From NCBI GenBank assembly GCA_002205965.3, contig NADL03000592.1:124001-188000 (forward strand): DNA of 64,000 bases, written 5' to 3'. The notes under the pieces are model-generated. The model was not told the DNA's origin. It did no database searches and saw nothing but the letters and a program-made list of their open reading frames with translations. Below, piece by piece: positions 11,507 to 22,074 of the stretch. A program made the translations under genes and the position numbers. Position 1 is the first letter of the stretch. Each line of letters begins with the position of its first letter. This stretch comes from Kappaphycus alvarezii. Its lineage: Eukaryota > Rhodophyta > Florideophyceae > Gigartinales > Solieriaceae.

Positions 11507-12261
11507 AACGGTATCCTCATTGATTCTATGATAAACAATGCCTTACGGGAAACGCTTAAAGCCACTTTGCACTACTTTAAGTAACTTTCAATAGTTTTTT
11601 AACTGCATTTGAAGCCCACATGGCCCGTATTTAGGACTTCAATATCCTAAAATCACCCAAAAAGTCTAATCAACCGCACATGAGTAGTGAAATTCCCTTT
11701 TCAAGACTTAAATGGCCCCAAAATAACCCCCAATTGTATTCATTGGTTAAATGAATTCGTAATCTTTCTGCTTTTCATAACTACTTCCAATAAAATCGAA
11801 GTCTCCTTTTAATCTTTCACCTATCTGTCCCCATTCATAGTATTTAGTATACCACCAATACTCATTCTACAACGAGCAGAAACAAGCGATTATACATATT
11901 TAGGCGGTAGCTGACTTTCTGGAAAATGTTCTGGAACAGGCGGTTGATGCTTCTTTTCATCAATCAGTTTCAAATATCGAGAAAAAACTACCAATGACAA
12001 AAATTCCGCCCTAGATTTTCTTCAAAGGTAGTATTTTCGCTATAAGGTTGGAATATAGATATTATTTTTAGCACAGTCCACTAGATCAAGAGCATATTCC
12101 AACTGAACTGGTCCGTAGAGTACTTTCATCCCTACAGTAATTTCTGCGTCAAATTGTTGAATTTTAGATGTTATATTGCGAGGCATGAATGCTGTCTCTT
12201 CATCATTCAACTCCAAGTAAGTTTTACTTGCTTCCATGTGCAGGTAAAATGTCAAAAATAA
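11507..12261. other. No recognisable gene
   Basis: AT-rich spacer right of the hAT target duplication. The only frame of note is a 71-residue minus-strand ORF (12040-12255) without a recognised domain. Confidence 0.45.
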
Positions 12262-12627
12262 GTGATACTTTGCGCCCTGGGATTTTTAGAACGGGCGCTC
12301 GACGCAACTCACAGAGATCTCCCCAGGAATGAAACCATTGGTGACTTACATGCCAATAAGAGCTGTACTGCTCACATGGGCAGCATCAAACCATGGTCTT
12401 TTAGCGAACAACGATGGAAAGTCAAAGTTATTCCTTCCCAAAATGTCTTCGTGATGAGGGAACCGGGCCGCCGCGGACGGGGCATGCACAAATACTCCAT
12501 TGACCCACTAATTTCCAACAAGGCTATCAGAAGCCATATCGATCAGTCTATGCCCTATACCAACGGTGGGAACAACACTGACGGGAGTGAAAAGGCGCTT
12601 ACCGCCAAGTGCAGGTACTGTACCTAA
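12262..12627 (+). CDS. Hypothetical protein, possibly transposon-derived
   Basis: A 121-residue ATG-started frame in a GC-richer patch, with basic stretches (REPGRRGRGMHKY) and a C-terminal CRYC. I do not recognise a family. The following 700 bp to about 13.3 kb keeps coding-like composition but is full of stops, so this is more likely the open part of a decayed element than a live gene. Confidence 0.2.
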   Translation: MILCALGFLERALDATHRDLPRNETIGDLHANKSCTAHMGSIKPWSFSEQRWKVKVIPSQNVFVMREPGRRGRGMHKYSIDPLISNKAIRSHIDQSMPYTNGGNNTDGSEKALTAKCRYCT

Positions 12628-15600
12628 GGAGAAGGGAGGGATAGTTAACAATGATGGTAAGAAGGGGACGCACACGAGTGTGGAGAGGTGTTAAAAACCA
12701 GTAGCAAACAATGGCAAGCAATTTGATTTCGATCAGAGGCGTTTATCCGTACGCCCGGCATTGGGAGAATTGTCAGGTTAAACTTAAAACGCGCAACGGT
12801 ACTTGATGCCAAACAGCCGAAGGACGGCAATTACAGTGTGCGAATTGTAATTATAGAGGGGAAGCCACCGACACGGTGTTTGTATCCTGGTTTCGCAACC
12901 ATACAGGACTCAGGACTAGAGTGCCTCATTCTAAAGGGGACACTACTGTGTTGGTTGACCCGGGTTCTGATCCCGCACGGGCGATGATGCCAGACAGCAA
13001 AAAAAGGGGTAATAGAAGGCGTTCTAGACAGTGAGAGGATGAATTAGGGCAACGAATACGCCACGACTTGGTTTACTGACGGGAAAGCAAAAGCAGGGAT
13101 GATGGATAACTGGCGGAAAGGAAAGACTCTATCTCAGGCGCGCGACGCCATACTGTTATTTATATCGCGCTGTTATTTATAATGCTACTAGGCCTTTTAG
13201 GCCATCTATCGGGGAAGAAGAAGGCAAAACTGCCCGAAGACTCGGCGGCTTAACGAGGGGGGTAGTGCCCGGCTCCCTTGGGCATGATGGGACGTGTCCC
13301 CTGTCCCCATGTCACGAATCTGGTACAGTGATACCAATAGGCACTCTGCGGTGTGTACTTTGGCGCGAAGTCGCTATGGATGGTTTTGAACCCCTTTATT
13401 TTTGATGTTTATTTGCGCCTCATTGTTATGGTCCAGCGACCACTTGTATACTAACTGTCCACCATGGCTGCGCTAAGTGCATAATGCGCTGTCAACAACT
13501 TACTTTACTGTACGCTGTAAATGGGCATTACACACCCTGAGCCATGCGGCTCACCATTGCCAGCACGAGCTCACCCTTTTCAGCACGCAGCACCGCCATC
13601 CACCAATTTGTAGAATAGTATTACTTTTATTTATTTTATCTGACTGAACTTTAGCTCTAACTACTTGAATAACTTGTATTTACCGCTACTGCCATAAGCC
13701 AATTCTAGAGTAAACAGGCAACCAACTGCCTACGCCGGGGTATCCCCATACTTGCAACTATTCATTACTGCCATTGTTTTGCAAATTAGGCAAAAGAGCC
13801 CAGTAGTTATCATCGTTACTCAGGCTAACCGTTGTTTGGTTCGTTGTTCTGGTTGGTTTTCTTGTTGTTTCACCCAACCCAAATTAGTTTTCAACGATAC
13901 AGAGTGAGAGCACGTCCTGGTGAGTTCTAAACCCAATTTTATTTCTAAAACCACACGTTCTGTCACGCTAACTGGAAAGTGGGCTTCGAACACCTAAGTG
14001 GCGTTACTGACTTCCAGCTTTTATTGCACCACAATGGGTACTTATGATGTCTTGAGGTAAGTAATAGTTTCTGGTCTAGAGATCGATTGTAAGGAGTAGA
14101 TTTTTATTGTCTTTCAAGTATCTTTTATCAAATTTGCGGAGTCCGCACAAATTCGTTTCTTTCGTTTTCTGGTGCTTTTAGTAGTTTTATCGAGATATTG
14201 TTTTGGGAAAAAGTCTATTTACTCTGAATAAATGCTTCCTTCAGAAGAGGGAGGGTAAGTTGGGAGTAAAATTTAAACCCAAATTTTCTTTCAGCCCTCT
14301 AGCCTCTAAGCGAGATGGAAGTGCTTTGCTCTTTTGAATTTGTTACTAGAACAGCCACTCAACTTTTATTTCCACTCCTCTTCGTTGTCTTTTAAAGTCT
14401 ACTGCAGCACTTTAGTCGCTCGCAACGACTTTCACTTTGGGTAAGTAGCAATTCACTTTTCCGTTGAAGCTACTTTTACCCTACCAGATACCATGTAAAA
14501 ACAAACCAGCTGTCATCCAAGCCTCTTAATCTGAATGTCAGTCAAGTCCCTAATCCGGAACATATAACTCTCAGGGACGCTTTATATGTCCAATGATCAC
14601 CAACTCAAAATTTTCTGACTGATCATCATAGCATCAAAAAAATGCAGTAAAAATCTCATTCTAGTTCTTCCTTCCAGCCGAATATTCTTCCGCAGTGAAA
14701 GCTGTCCGAGGCTGACTTGCACTGCGCACTACATTCTTCAGTACTCAATAGGTTTCTCCCCTCATGGTTACGAAGCACTCTTGAAGCTTGGGGAGCTGAA
14801 TGGGTGCAGTGACTATATCTGCATGTCAATATTCTCCATGGGAATGATAATGGCAAAGAAACCATCTCTTCTTGAACTTTTCTATCCAACGAATTTAAAA
14901 GTTTAGTATTTGTTTCTAATTATTTTCAGCACGGCTCCTATTCACGGCTTCTTGAATCAGCTTTTCTCGCAAACAAATTAGATGCCCAGAAATTTTTCGC
15001 CTTCTATTAAACTGATGGAAGACCCAGTTATAAAGGTGTGTTCAAGTAGTTCATTTGAACCTGATCTTTTTCTGATCTATTAACTGAATGGATCGTCTTG
15101 GGATTAACGCCGTCTTTTCCACGTTAGTGGTGCCTTCTTGTGACACCTTTGTGGATACAAAGTTCGAATTTTGTCGTTGACGATTTTCGAGAGCACCTGC
15201 AATGGTAACATGCGCATAGCTTGGTCTCGGCTTGGCGACTGGCCTCATTTTTCTTTGCTGCTCTTTTGTCAGAGACGCATAAGCTTTATTTGTCGTAAAA
15301 GTTAATACTCTAAACGACGTACTGAAACCAGGATAAACAGAAACAGAGTGTTTAAACTAGGATCACTGATCCATATCTCCTTCAGGAGAAGTTTCATTGT
15401 AATTTCTTAGGGCATGGCATCCTCTGAACGTGACGGTCGATTTTTTTGGGTAAGATAAAATGCTTTCTTTAATTAGGATTTCGCATATCAACAATTTGTG
15501 TACCATTTTCAGTCGAATACGGTAGCATGAACGTCAAAAAATCGATGCCATTAGAATTTTTACAAAATTTAAATGTGGTGAAAAAACGCAGCTTGGGAAT

Positions 15601-16080
15601 CACAACTTGAAGCTACGTATCGTAAAAATTAAAAAATTATGCGTCTACGCAGTCTTCTTTTTGGAAAATTTGCTACGAAAGAGATAATAGTACTGTCCAT
15701 TTCCTTTGAGTACGACAGAAGCAGCGTCAACTACCCCCACCTTTCAATGCGCCAAACAGATTATAATCTTGGGGCCGCTTTAAAGCGGAAGAAAAAGAAA
15801 ACGACTAACTTTTTCGCTGCAGTATTGTATAAGGCCCCTCCTTTGCGATATTTACCTCTTTAGAGAACAAAAATCGCGCCGAATACTATCTTTGAAGGGT
15901 GAGCACGAGATATCGCTTTATATCTTCTACAAATTTTAACTTTAATATCTACAGCGAGGAGGAGTGTCTGTGTTACTTTCGCTTCGGGCGAAACGAGATT
16001 TCTACCATAAAAAGGTTACTGAGATGTACAACGGGAAGAAATAAAAGTTCCCGGTACAGATGCAACCCTTTATAAGCTTT
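12628..16080. other. No recognisable gene; possible element end near 13.26 kb
   Basis: Mostly short broken frames. A purine run (GAGGGGGG at about 13255) followed by TAGTGCCCGGCTCCC could be a polypurine tract next to an LTR start, but I found no partner LTR, so no element is called. 14,000-16,000 is AT-rich, with only short ORFs (for example minus 15051-15248 and plus 15639-15863) that lack recognisable motifs. Confidence 0.4.
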
Positions 16081-16257
16081 TTTTTCCTCCTTGGGCGCCC
16101 GGCATACTCTTGATGCTGGAAAGACCTAGAACTAGTTTTCGGAATACACTCATCTGCCTTGAGCGAGGTATTTTGGGAGGTTCTTGAAGTGTTCTGTATG
16201 ACTAAATGGCACCTCGTTAGCGTTCTTAGAACCAGTAGGTAACGCTAAAGAGCTTAA

Positions 16258-16690
16258 TTGTATGCAGCGGCGCTGCGTGAGAGTAAAACACCATTAGAGC
16301 GATGCATCTGTTTTAAAGATTGCACAAAGATTTCCATGGCGCGGCCTGGAAGACATGGCAGTCTACAGCGTTCAGTATACTCAGCGCACAAGCGTTTTCA
16401 CAGCTTGGCTTACCAAACGCTTACGGCCCCAGACGGGTTGATCTTTAGTTTCTTCGGTCCCGAGGTTGGACGTTGGTATGAAACTACTTTACTTCGACAG
16501 AGTAGATGGAATGATACTCTACGAGAACATCTCATTATCGATGTCATTCAGTACTACCTGTATAACGATGCTGGGTATGATATTCGCCCCTGATTGCAGA
16601 CGGCATTTCCTCAAGTGAGCAAGGCGATAGAGCAGCAGCTCTATAAAAAGCCTACGAGTACGCTTCGGGTGTCAGTAGAGTGTAATTGAA
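16258..16690 (+). pseudogene. PIF/Harbinger DDE transposase, C-terminal core, broken
   Basis: The core shows the Harbinger (DDE_4) pattern: FKDCTKISMARPGR (first Asp, as in the family's F-x-D-G-T), YSAHKRFHSLAYQTLTAPDG, FSFFGPEVGRWYETTLLRQS, YYLYNDAGYDIRP (second Asp), then after an in-frame TGA at 16591 LQTAFPQVSKAIEQQLYKK and STLRVSVEC (third acidic residue). The upstream half, including the start region, is decayed. The enzyme would act as a nuclear DNA transposase together with a Myb-like partner. A candidate partner lies just downstream on the other strand (17023-18098), converging on this gene. Terminal inverted repeats were not found, so the element bounds are unknown. Confidence 0.78.
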
Positions 16691-17022
16691 AATTTATAAA
16701 ACTGTTTTTCATGATTAACGACTTCTCCAGGCTCCTCAAAGTTAGAAGGCGCCAATTTCGCTTCTGTACAGGGCTTTAATTGTGTTTTTTAACCGCAACA
16801 ACTTCATGAACCGAGTAGGACAGCTGCAGTAGTTCTGTTCCATAAGCCCCCCCTAACTTACAGATTTCCTCGGGGAAGAAGCGGATTCATGAGTGAAAGT
16901 TCAATCCTAAATGCGCGTCCTCCACCCGAAAGTAAATCAGGGTGGTTTCGGGAGCTATTTCATGAAATAGAAAGCATTAAAACCAGTTTTTTGGCACTCA
17001 GATGTAAGCAGAATCTGAGTTA
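16691..17022. other. Spacer between convergent Harbinger genes
   Basis: About 330 bp separating the ends of the transposase relic and the convergent partner ORF. No terminator or repeat can be identified by eye. Confidence 0.4.
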
Positions 17023-18098
17023 TCATGGTAGCTTCTTAGCCAGAGCTGCAACTAGATGAATCATCTTTCTACGTTCTTGAATTGAGTAATTTCGCTCCTC
17101 TATATCTACTTTCGCCCTTTTCTCGTCCAGAACAAGTCTCTGCTCAGTCATCTTCATTGTTTCCACAGACCTTGCTTCTTCCCGTTCTATGCGCTTTTCC
17201 TCCCGAACCACTCGTCATTGCTTTAGATACAGCCGTTTTGCGTCGTTGTTCCGACGTTTCTCCATGTCTTTCTTGAGAATGTCTCTGATTTCATCATCCG
17301 ACTTAAATTTTCGTGTTGGAGAAGGCGATAGGGTGGTGCTTCGACGTGTTCGGTGACACAGAGCGTTTTCGTGTACCTCTTCTTTAGCCTCGAGTTGTCT
17401 TTTTTCCTCTCTTCCGATTCGTTTCTAGCCAAACGATCCGCTTCCTCCCTTTCTCTGAATTCCAACAGCAAATCATCGAGAAGTGTTTCACGCTCCTCTA
17501 ATTCTTCCATTTTCCTTTTGCAGCCTCGTCTGCATTTGCTTGTTCTTTCCGTTTGGCGAGAAATCGACGGGGCCTGCCCCCTAAGCTTTTCGCTGTAGTC
17601 TTTTGGTAGGAGACGAACTATTCCTTTGGCGCAGCCCGAAGGAAAATTCTAGTGCCTCCGCATGTATCCCTCTCGCTGTCCCCATTCCGCTAGATGCCCC
17701 GACACCTTGTTCATTGCTTTGATCATAAGCATGTCCGCCGCTTCCTTAAATCGGAAGCGTTTCAGATGGTTACAAACGGGTGGTTGCGGAGCGGGAGCGG
17801 GAACATAGGGTGATGGCGGGGCAGCAGTTGCAGGTGGTGGCGGAACAGGAGTCGCATGCGTTGGCGGAGCAGTAGCGGCGGTTGTTTGCAGAGTGGAAGC
17901 GGCGGATAGTTGCGAATTAGTGGCGGCGAGTTTTTGCAGACTAGGAGCGGCAGGTGTTTGCGGAGTAGGAGTGACGAGTGGTTGCGGAGTGGGAGCGGCA
18001 GCTGGTGGCGGTGCCAGAGCAGAAGCGGCGGGCAGTGGAGTAGCGGTAGCGGTGAGCAGTCGAAGTGGCATGGACGTTATGAGCGGCGCGATAACCAC
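17023..18098 (-). pseudogene. Myb/SANT-like coiled-coil partner protein of PIF/Harbinger, frameshifted
   Basis: Three minus-strand frames join into one coding trace. The first (18098-17649) has an Ala/Pro/Thr-rich low-complexity N-terminus of about 100 residues, then FKEAADMLMIKAMNKVSGHL, which resembles the start of a Myb/SANT-like domain found in Harbinger partner proteins. The next frame (17510-17223) begins MEELEERETLLDDLLLEFRE and is a highly charged coiled coil. The last (17211-17023) continues as coiled coil (EKRAKVDIEERNY) and ends MIHLVAALAKKLP. At least two frame breaks separate them. PIF/Harbinger elements commonly encode a DNA-binding partner of this build that brings the transposase to the element ends. 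Assignment is by motif and position next to the transposase. Confidence 0.55.
17790..18060. repeat. Degenerate short tandem repeat within the partner gene
   Basis: Imperfect repeats on a GTTGCGGAGT...GGAGCGGCG theme encode the Ala/Pro/Thr-rich stretch on the minus strand. Units are of unequal length and diverged, so this is coding low complexity rather than a CRISPR or satellite. Confidence 0.6.
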
Positions 18099-18263
18099 TC
18101 AAGAGGAGAAGGGTAAAAGGCGTTTGGCGGGAAAGCGTTCGGTTTTGCCGCGATGTTTACCCCTTCGTATGCGTGCATTTTCGGGAGCTAACCTGGTCGA
18201 TAAGTTTTACAATATCTATTGTGGAGCTCTCAATCGAGAAATTAAAAGAGAGAAGACTTCCAT

Positions 18264-18345
18264 TTCTCCATTACACAGACCTGTCCCCCCTAAGAGTCTT
18301 CCAAAAATAGCCTTTCTGCACCCCTAATCAGTAAGGCACCCCAAT
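18264..18345 (+). repeat. Dispersed repeat A, copy 1
   Basis: About 80 bp starting CATTACACAGACCTGTCCCC and running past CCCTAATCAGTAAGGCACCC. It matches 52421-52500 in the same orientation, with small gaps. It lies at the outer end of the Harbinger relic, so it may be that element's terminal region; no inverted partner was found. Confidence 0.75.
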
Positions 18346-18408
18346 GTCTCCCCGCTTTCTCAGTTCGGAAGACAGCTGTCCAAAAATGTTGTTTATTTAG
18401 GCTTGCGT

Positions 18409-18414
18409 AAACCC
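18409..18414. repeat. Copia target-site duplication, right in element orientation
   Basis: AACCC at 18410-18414 abuts the LTR and equals AACCC at 24028-24032. The match can be read as 6 bp (AAACCC). Confidence 0.8.
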
Positions 18415-18768
18415 TGTCTATGACAGCGCTTGACTAACCAATCCTTCGTATCAGGACAAAGGTAGCTCACTGGAGCCAGGATAAAGTGTAGGTTACGCTT
18501 TAGTGTAATTCAGATTATGAGATGATGTTGATAATGATATAGGTTATACTGCGCTACATACGTCTTAAGTACAAAGCTATGCTGCGGGGAGATGGCGTAA
18601 AGATTCGTTCCCAGGTGAGACAAATGCATATTGATGCATGTGCTCTCCAGACTCAGGAGTCTTGATAATTAATCTGAATACCGACAGTAAAAGCTTCTAC
18701 GCTTTTGTTCATCCAGATTGACACATCCAGATCCAGATTTATATAGGATCTGGGTCGTTGTTTCGACG
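18415..18768 (-). repeat. Copia 3' LTR
   Basis: 354 bp, TGTCTATGAC to TTCGACG in plus orientation. It contains a conserved small dyad near its end (GATCCAGATTTATATAGGATC) shared with the other LTR. Confidence 0.9.
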
Positions 18769-18896
18769 CTCGAGGATTTCTAAGGGCAAAAGTTGAGGGA
18801 CTACTTCCGTTTTCCTATCTTATCATTTGGGCGCACAAACCAGTGCAAGACATCCAATTGTAGACGGTCAGTGTCCATCAAGGACGTCATGACCTT

Positions 18897-19361
18897 TCAG
18901 GGTCCGCGTTTGGTTCGGAAATCAGCCGAATTTTCCTTACTGCGGACCCAACCAATATCTGATATCTTGCCGTTCCCGTATGCCTCCCTTGTGTCCATCA
19001 CATCAATCATAAGTTGTCGCTCGGTTGTTGTAGCTTTCTTTACGATAACACTGAAGAGTTTGTCTGAGTTGGTGTACAGTTTAAGAGGTATCTTCTTTCC
19101 GATTATTGATTCGACTGCATGGGGTATAGTGTATCCCCAGTCGAACCAGTCGGCGAAAGCGCAGCATTCCCCACCTATAACGGACCTCACAATACTGTTA
19201 GACTTGTAACTGCAGAGGTGCAGTATATACGACTTACCTGAGCCGTAGCATAACAGAACAATAAAACCCAACAGTGAGTGTAAGGACGGAGTATTGGAGA
19301 ATGAGCTGTCAGAAAATACCTTAATACAAAGTGCGTATTGGTATAATTTTTGCTGACGCAA
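18897..19361 (-). pseudogene. Copia RNase H domain
   Basis: A 154-residue open frame with the Copia RNase H signature: KVFSDSSFSN (first Asp), SYKSNSIVRSVIGGECCAFA (Glu region), PLKLYTNSDKLF, ATTTERQLMIDVMDTREAY, and SDIGWVRSKENSADFRTKRG. The TNSD segment stands where TDSK is usual. This is the best preserved part of the element. It would degrade the RNA strand during reverse transcription. Confidence 0.85.
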
Positions 19362-19492
19362 ACCACTGCGTGGTTAACCTTGGATATCCCGGATGATACT
19401 GTTTAAATTCATTACATTAGTGCGGCTCTAGGTTGTCTCAGTGATTTGGCTTCCCAAGTTGACACCAGCGCATATGTCAGGCCTTTTGCTGG

Positions 19493-20680
19493 TTAAACAA
19501 GCCAGTTTCTGGCGCCGCGAACGATATTGCGCAAATTTGCAGTCCAAGGTAAGCTCCTTGTGGCGTCGAGCATAGTGCTTGCGATGCAGAAGGTAGCCAT
19601 TGTTGACTTTTCGACCTGCAGGCCAGCAATTGTAAAGGAGACATACTCTCGTTGTTTAGCCTCGAACTTTTGTTCAGTTATCTTCGATTTATCAATTAAA
19701 GACCTGTCCCCGGCACAGAGGGTGTCATCGACGTAGGATCCAACCAGTCCTGTAAGCCTCCCTCGCACTACTTGAAAAAATAGAGAAAGACCGCTAACGG
19801 AGGGAGTCATTCCTAGATCCTGGGTCAAGTGGCGATAGAATGTTTGGTTCTAATAATCTACGCTCTCTGACAGCCCATAAAAAGGTTTTAAGAGTCGCAG
19901 TAATTGGTTTGGCTTGAAGCGTAATTACTTAGAAGGCCGAACGTAAATATCCCGCATGCGTTTTGCGGGCTGACTGTAGGTAGGCCTAAGATATGTCTTG
20001 AGTCTACAATCGCATCCCAAATATAGCAGCAAGCGCAATCAATATGCGTATGGAACATTTGCTGAGGGTAGTGCTGCTGTAAAACAGCGCTTTCTTCTCG
20101 GAATCAGTGTGCTTTTGCACGACAAAACGAGCCTTACTATACTCTTCATCTGTATCGACGTTTTTGATTCATAAAATAAACCGTCCACCCATGATATTGG
20201 GGGATGTTTTGATGTCGTCGATGTCTTCGCGACGAACAATTTCAAACACATTACGATCCATTAGACCATCACTCTCCTTGTGCTTGGCGGTTTCAATCTC
20301 GGACGTACTAGCGCGGGGTCGTTGGGTGATACTAATTCAGTGAGGATCCCGGGCAGAGGGGAGGAGCGTAATTAATCAAATGCCGAGATGAGGCGTGTAA
20401 TGGCGTGTTCCCCGATTAAAGATGGGTCTAGTAAAACCTGACAGATGTTAAATTGCTTAACCTTACCCTCATAGTCAACAGCAACTTGCTTTCCTGATAC
20501 ACTAACGACTTAAAAGGGCTACACCATGCATCAGTTGCCCTTGGTGAGTATTTTTCCTCACGACAAACTTGAACTGCATCACTGGGAGATATTAGGTGGC
20601 GCGTGGATGGTGGGATTTTGGATCGAAGTGCCTCCTTCACACGTAAACGGGCAGAGATGAATGTTATTTGACGTCGGGCT
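19493..20680 (-). pseudogene. Copia reverse transcriptase, broken
   Basis: Fragments in several frames. The C-terminal part (19828-19493) has the catalytic box SYVDDTLCAGD. Upstream, around 20039-20251, traces of the N-terminal RT (ARFVVQ...DSEK-like, read in a neighbouring frame) remain. Many stops and shifts lie between. The YVDD box is intact, but the protein as a whole is not. Confidence 0.8.
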
Positions 20681-20682
20681 GT

Positions 20683-21445
20683 TTACAACGCAGCAGTTCG
20701 TTCTTTTTGTACTGGCACATCCATGTTAACTGCTGGAAAGTATGGGAGGGATCCAAAAAGAAGAAGAGACGGTACATTACCATCAGGTCCAGCATTTTCA
20801 CTGGTGGCCTTAACGGATAGGCGTACGGCAATTTCAGGGTCTATTGAACGTTGGTCTGTTGTGACTTTGTCGAGCACCTGACGCAGAGGCTAATGATACC
20901 TTTCGCCTACACCGATTGAGTTATGGCTTTCTAAACCCAAACACTGAATATCAATCCCATGTAGCGAAGTCATATCCTTCCAGATTTTGGATGTAATCAC
21001 GGAGCCACGGCCAGATCGGATACGATTAGAATAGCCAAATGTAAAAAGATGCCCAGGCCTCGACGAAAGCATCCCACACATCCCGTGCAGATTCTTCTTT
21101 GAGCAAGACAGCATTCTGAAAGCGTGTCTGAGTATCTAAAACATGTACTAGTTGGTTACCTTCTAACAACATTAAATCGACGGCTACTTCATGGTTAAAC
21201 TTGACTTCATTTTCAGGTATAGGAACTCGAATTCTGTATGGATTTGAGCGGTGCGAGCGACAATTGCGGCATGAATCAGCAATCTCTTCCAGAGTGCGCC
21301 TTGTTTTGGCGTAAACTTCGTCTTGCCGAGCTTTTCTCAATAGGTTGTGCAGTTTCTGTACGTTGGGGTGGAAAAAGTGCAGCTGTAGCTTCTGCAGTTC
21401 TGTTTTGGTAAATCGGACCGATTCAAGTCCCCAGACAATAAACAA
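20683..21445 (-). pseudogene. Copia integrase, broken
   Basis: The N-terminal zinc domain is visible as HFFHPNVQKLHNLLRKAR followed by CRNC. The catalytic core follows: AVDLMLLEGNQLVHVLDTQT with the first Asp; IRSGRGSVITSKIWKD, where the second catalytic Asp of the usual RTDxGS is a Gly; and ESHNSIGVGERYH with the Glu. A frame change falls between the first and second core segments. Integration by this copy is not possible. Confidence 0.82.
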
Positions 21446-21964
21446 TGTCCATTCTTGTGGGTGATGGTTAATCGACAGTTGTCACGTCGGTTAACTAGAG
21501 CGTTCTCAATGTTAGCGGTAACCGGGTATTCCCTGTCCCATATGTCAAGTCCTATTAATAGCGGTATGTCGGCACTGACCACGTTGATCGGCAGCTCTAG
21601 AAATGAAGCCGTCGGGGATAGTTAGACGCACGTCTAAACGTCCCAAGCTGTCGCAGTTACCATCAACAAATAAAAATGCCATATTTGATGGTTTCAGACC
21701 TAGTAGATGATTGGCCATACGACAGTAAGCAAGGGCTTGGTTATAGCCCATTACAGACCGAGATGCAACACCGTAGAGATTAGTCCCGTCAAAGTACCGT
21801 TTGCTATATCGCGTCTCAGATTGCATACGGGACACAAAAACATATGAAGAATTACAACGGTTTTGACGATATAGGGAGCGGGTGGTAATGCGGTGACCAG
21901 CGAAAATGTGGGCGTCATGGACAGTGCGAGCATGACTGGTTACATGCGTCCGATATCGGTGCAT
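21337..21964 (-). pseudogene. Copia aspartic protease region, active site lost
   Basis: Two overlapping frames give SVMGYNQALAYCRMANHLLG, then FVDGNCDSLGRLDVRLTIPDG, then DIPLLIGLDIWDREYPVTAN, the layout of a Copia protease with its C-terminal PLLxGLDxLD motif. Where the catalytic D-[ST]-G-A should be, the sequence reads YGVAS. The tail (ALVNRRDNCRLTITHKNGH) corresponds to the segment before the integrase. Confidence 0.72.
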
Positions 21965-22074
21965 GTCTGGAGGTTTAGAGGGCCTTAGTAACGTAACCCG
22001 GCGGTCAGGTAGATTCCGTTTTAAAAACCCTCGTCCTGGGGGTTGAATTGCAATGCTTCATCCTCGGCTGATCC

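Noticed and set aside
13250-14000. Possible polypurine tract and LTR after GAGGGGGG
   Set aside because: No second LTR copy, no target duplication and no adjacent RNase H or integrase trace were found.
17790-18060. Repeated units resembling a CRISPR or satellite array
   Set aside because: Units are irregular, spacers are not unique blocks, and the repeats encode low-complexity Ala/Pro/Thr on the minus strand.
16000-18360. Terminal inverted repeats of the Harbinger element
   Set aside because: I looked for an inverted partner of the 18264-18345 repeat left of the transposase and found none.
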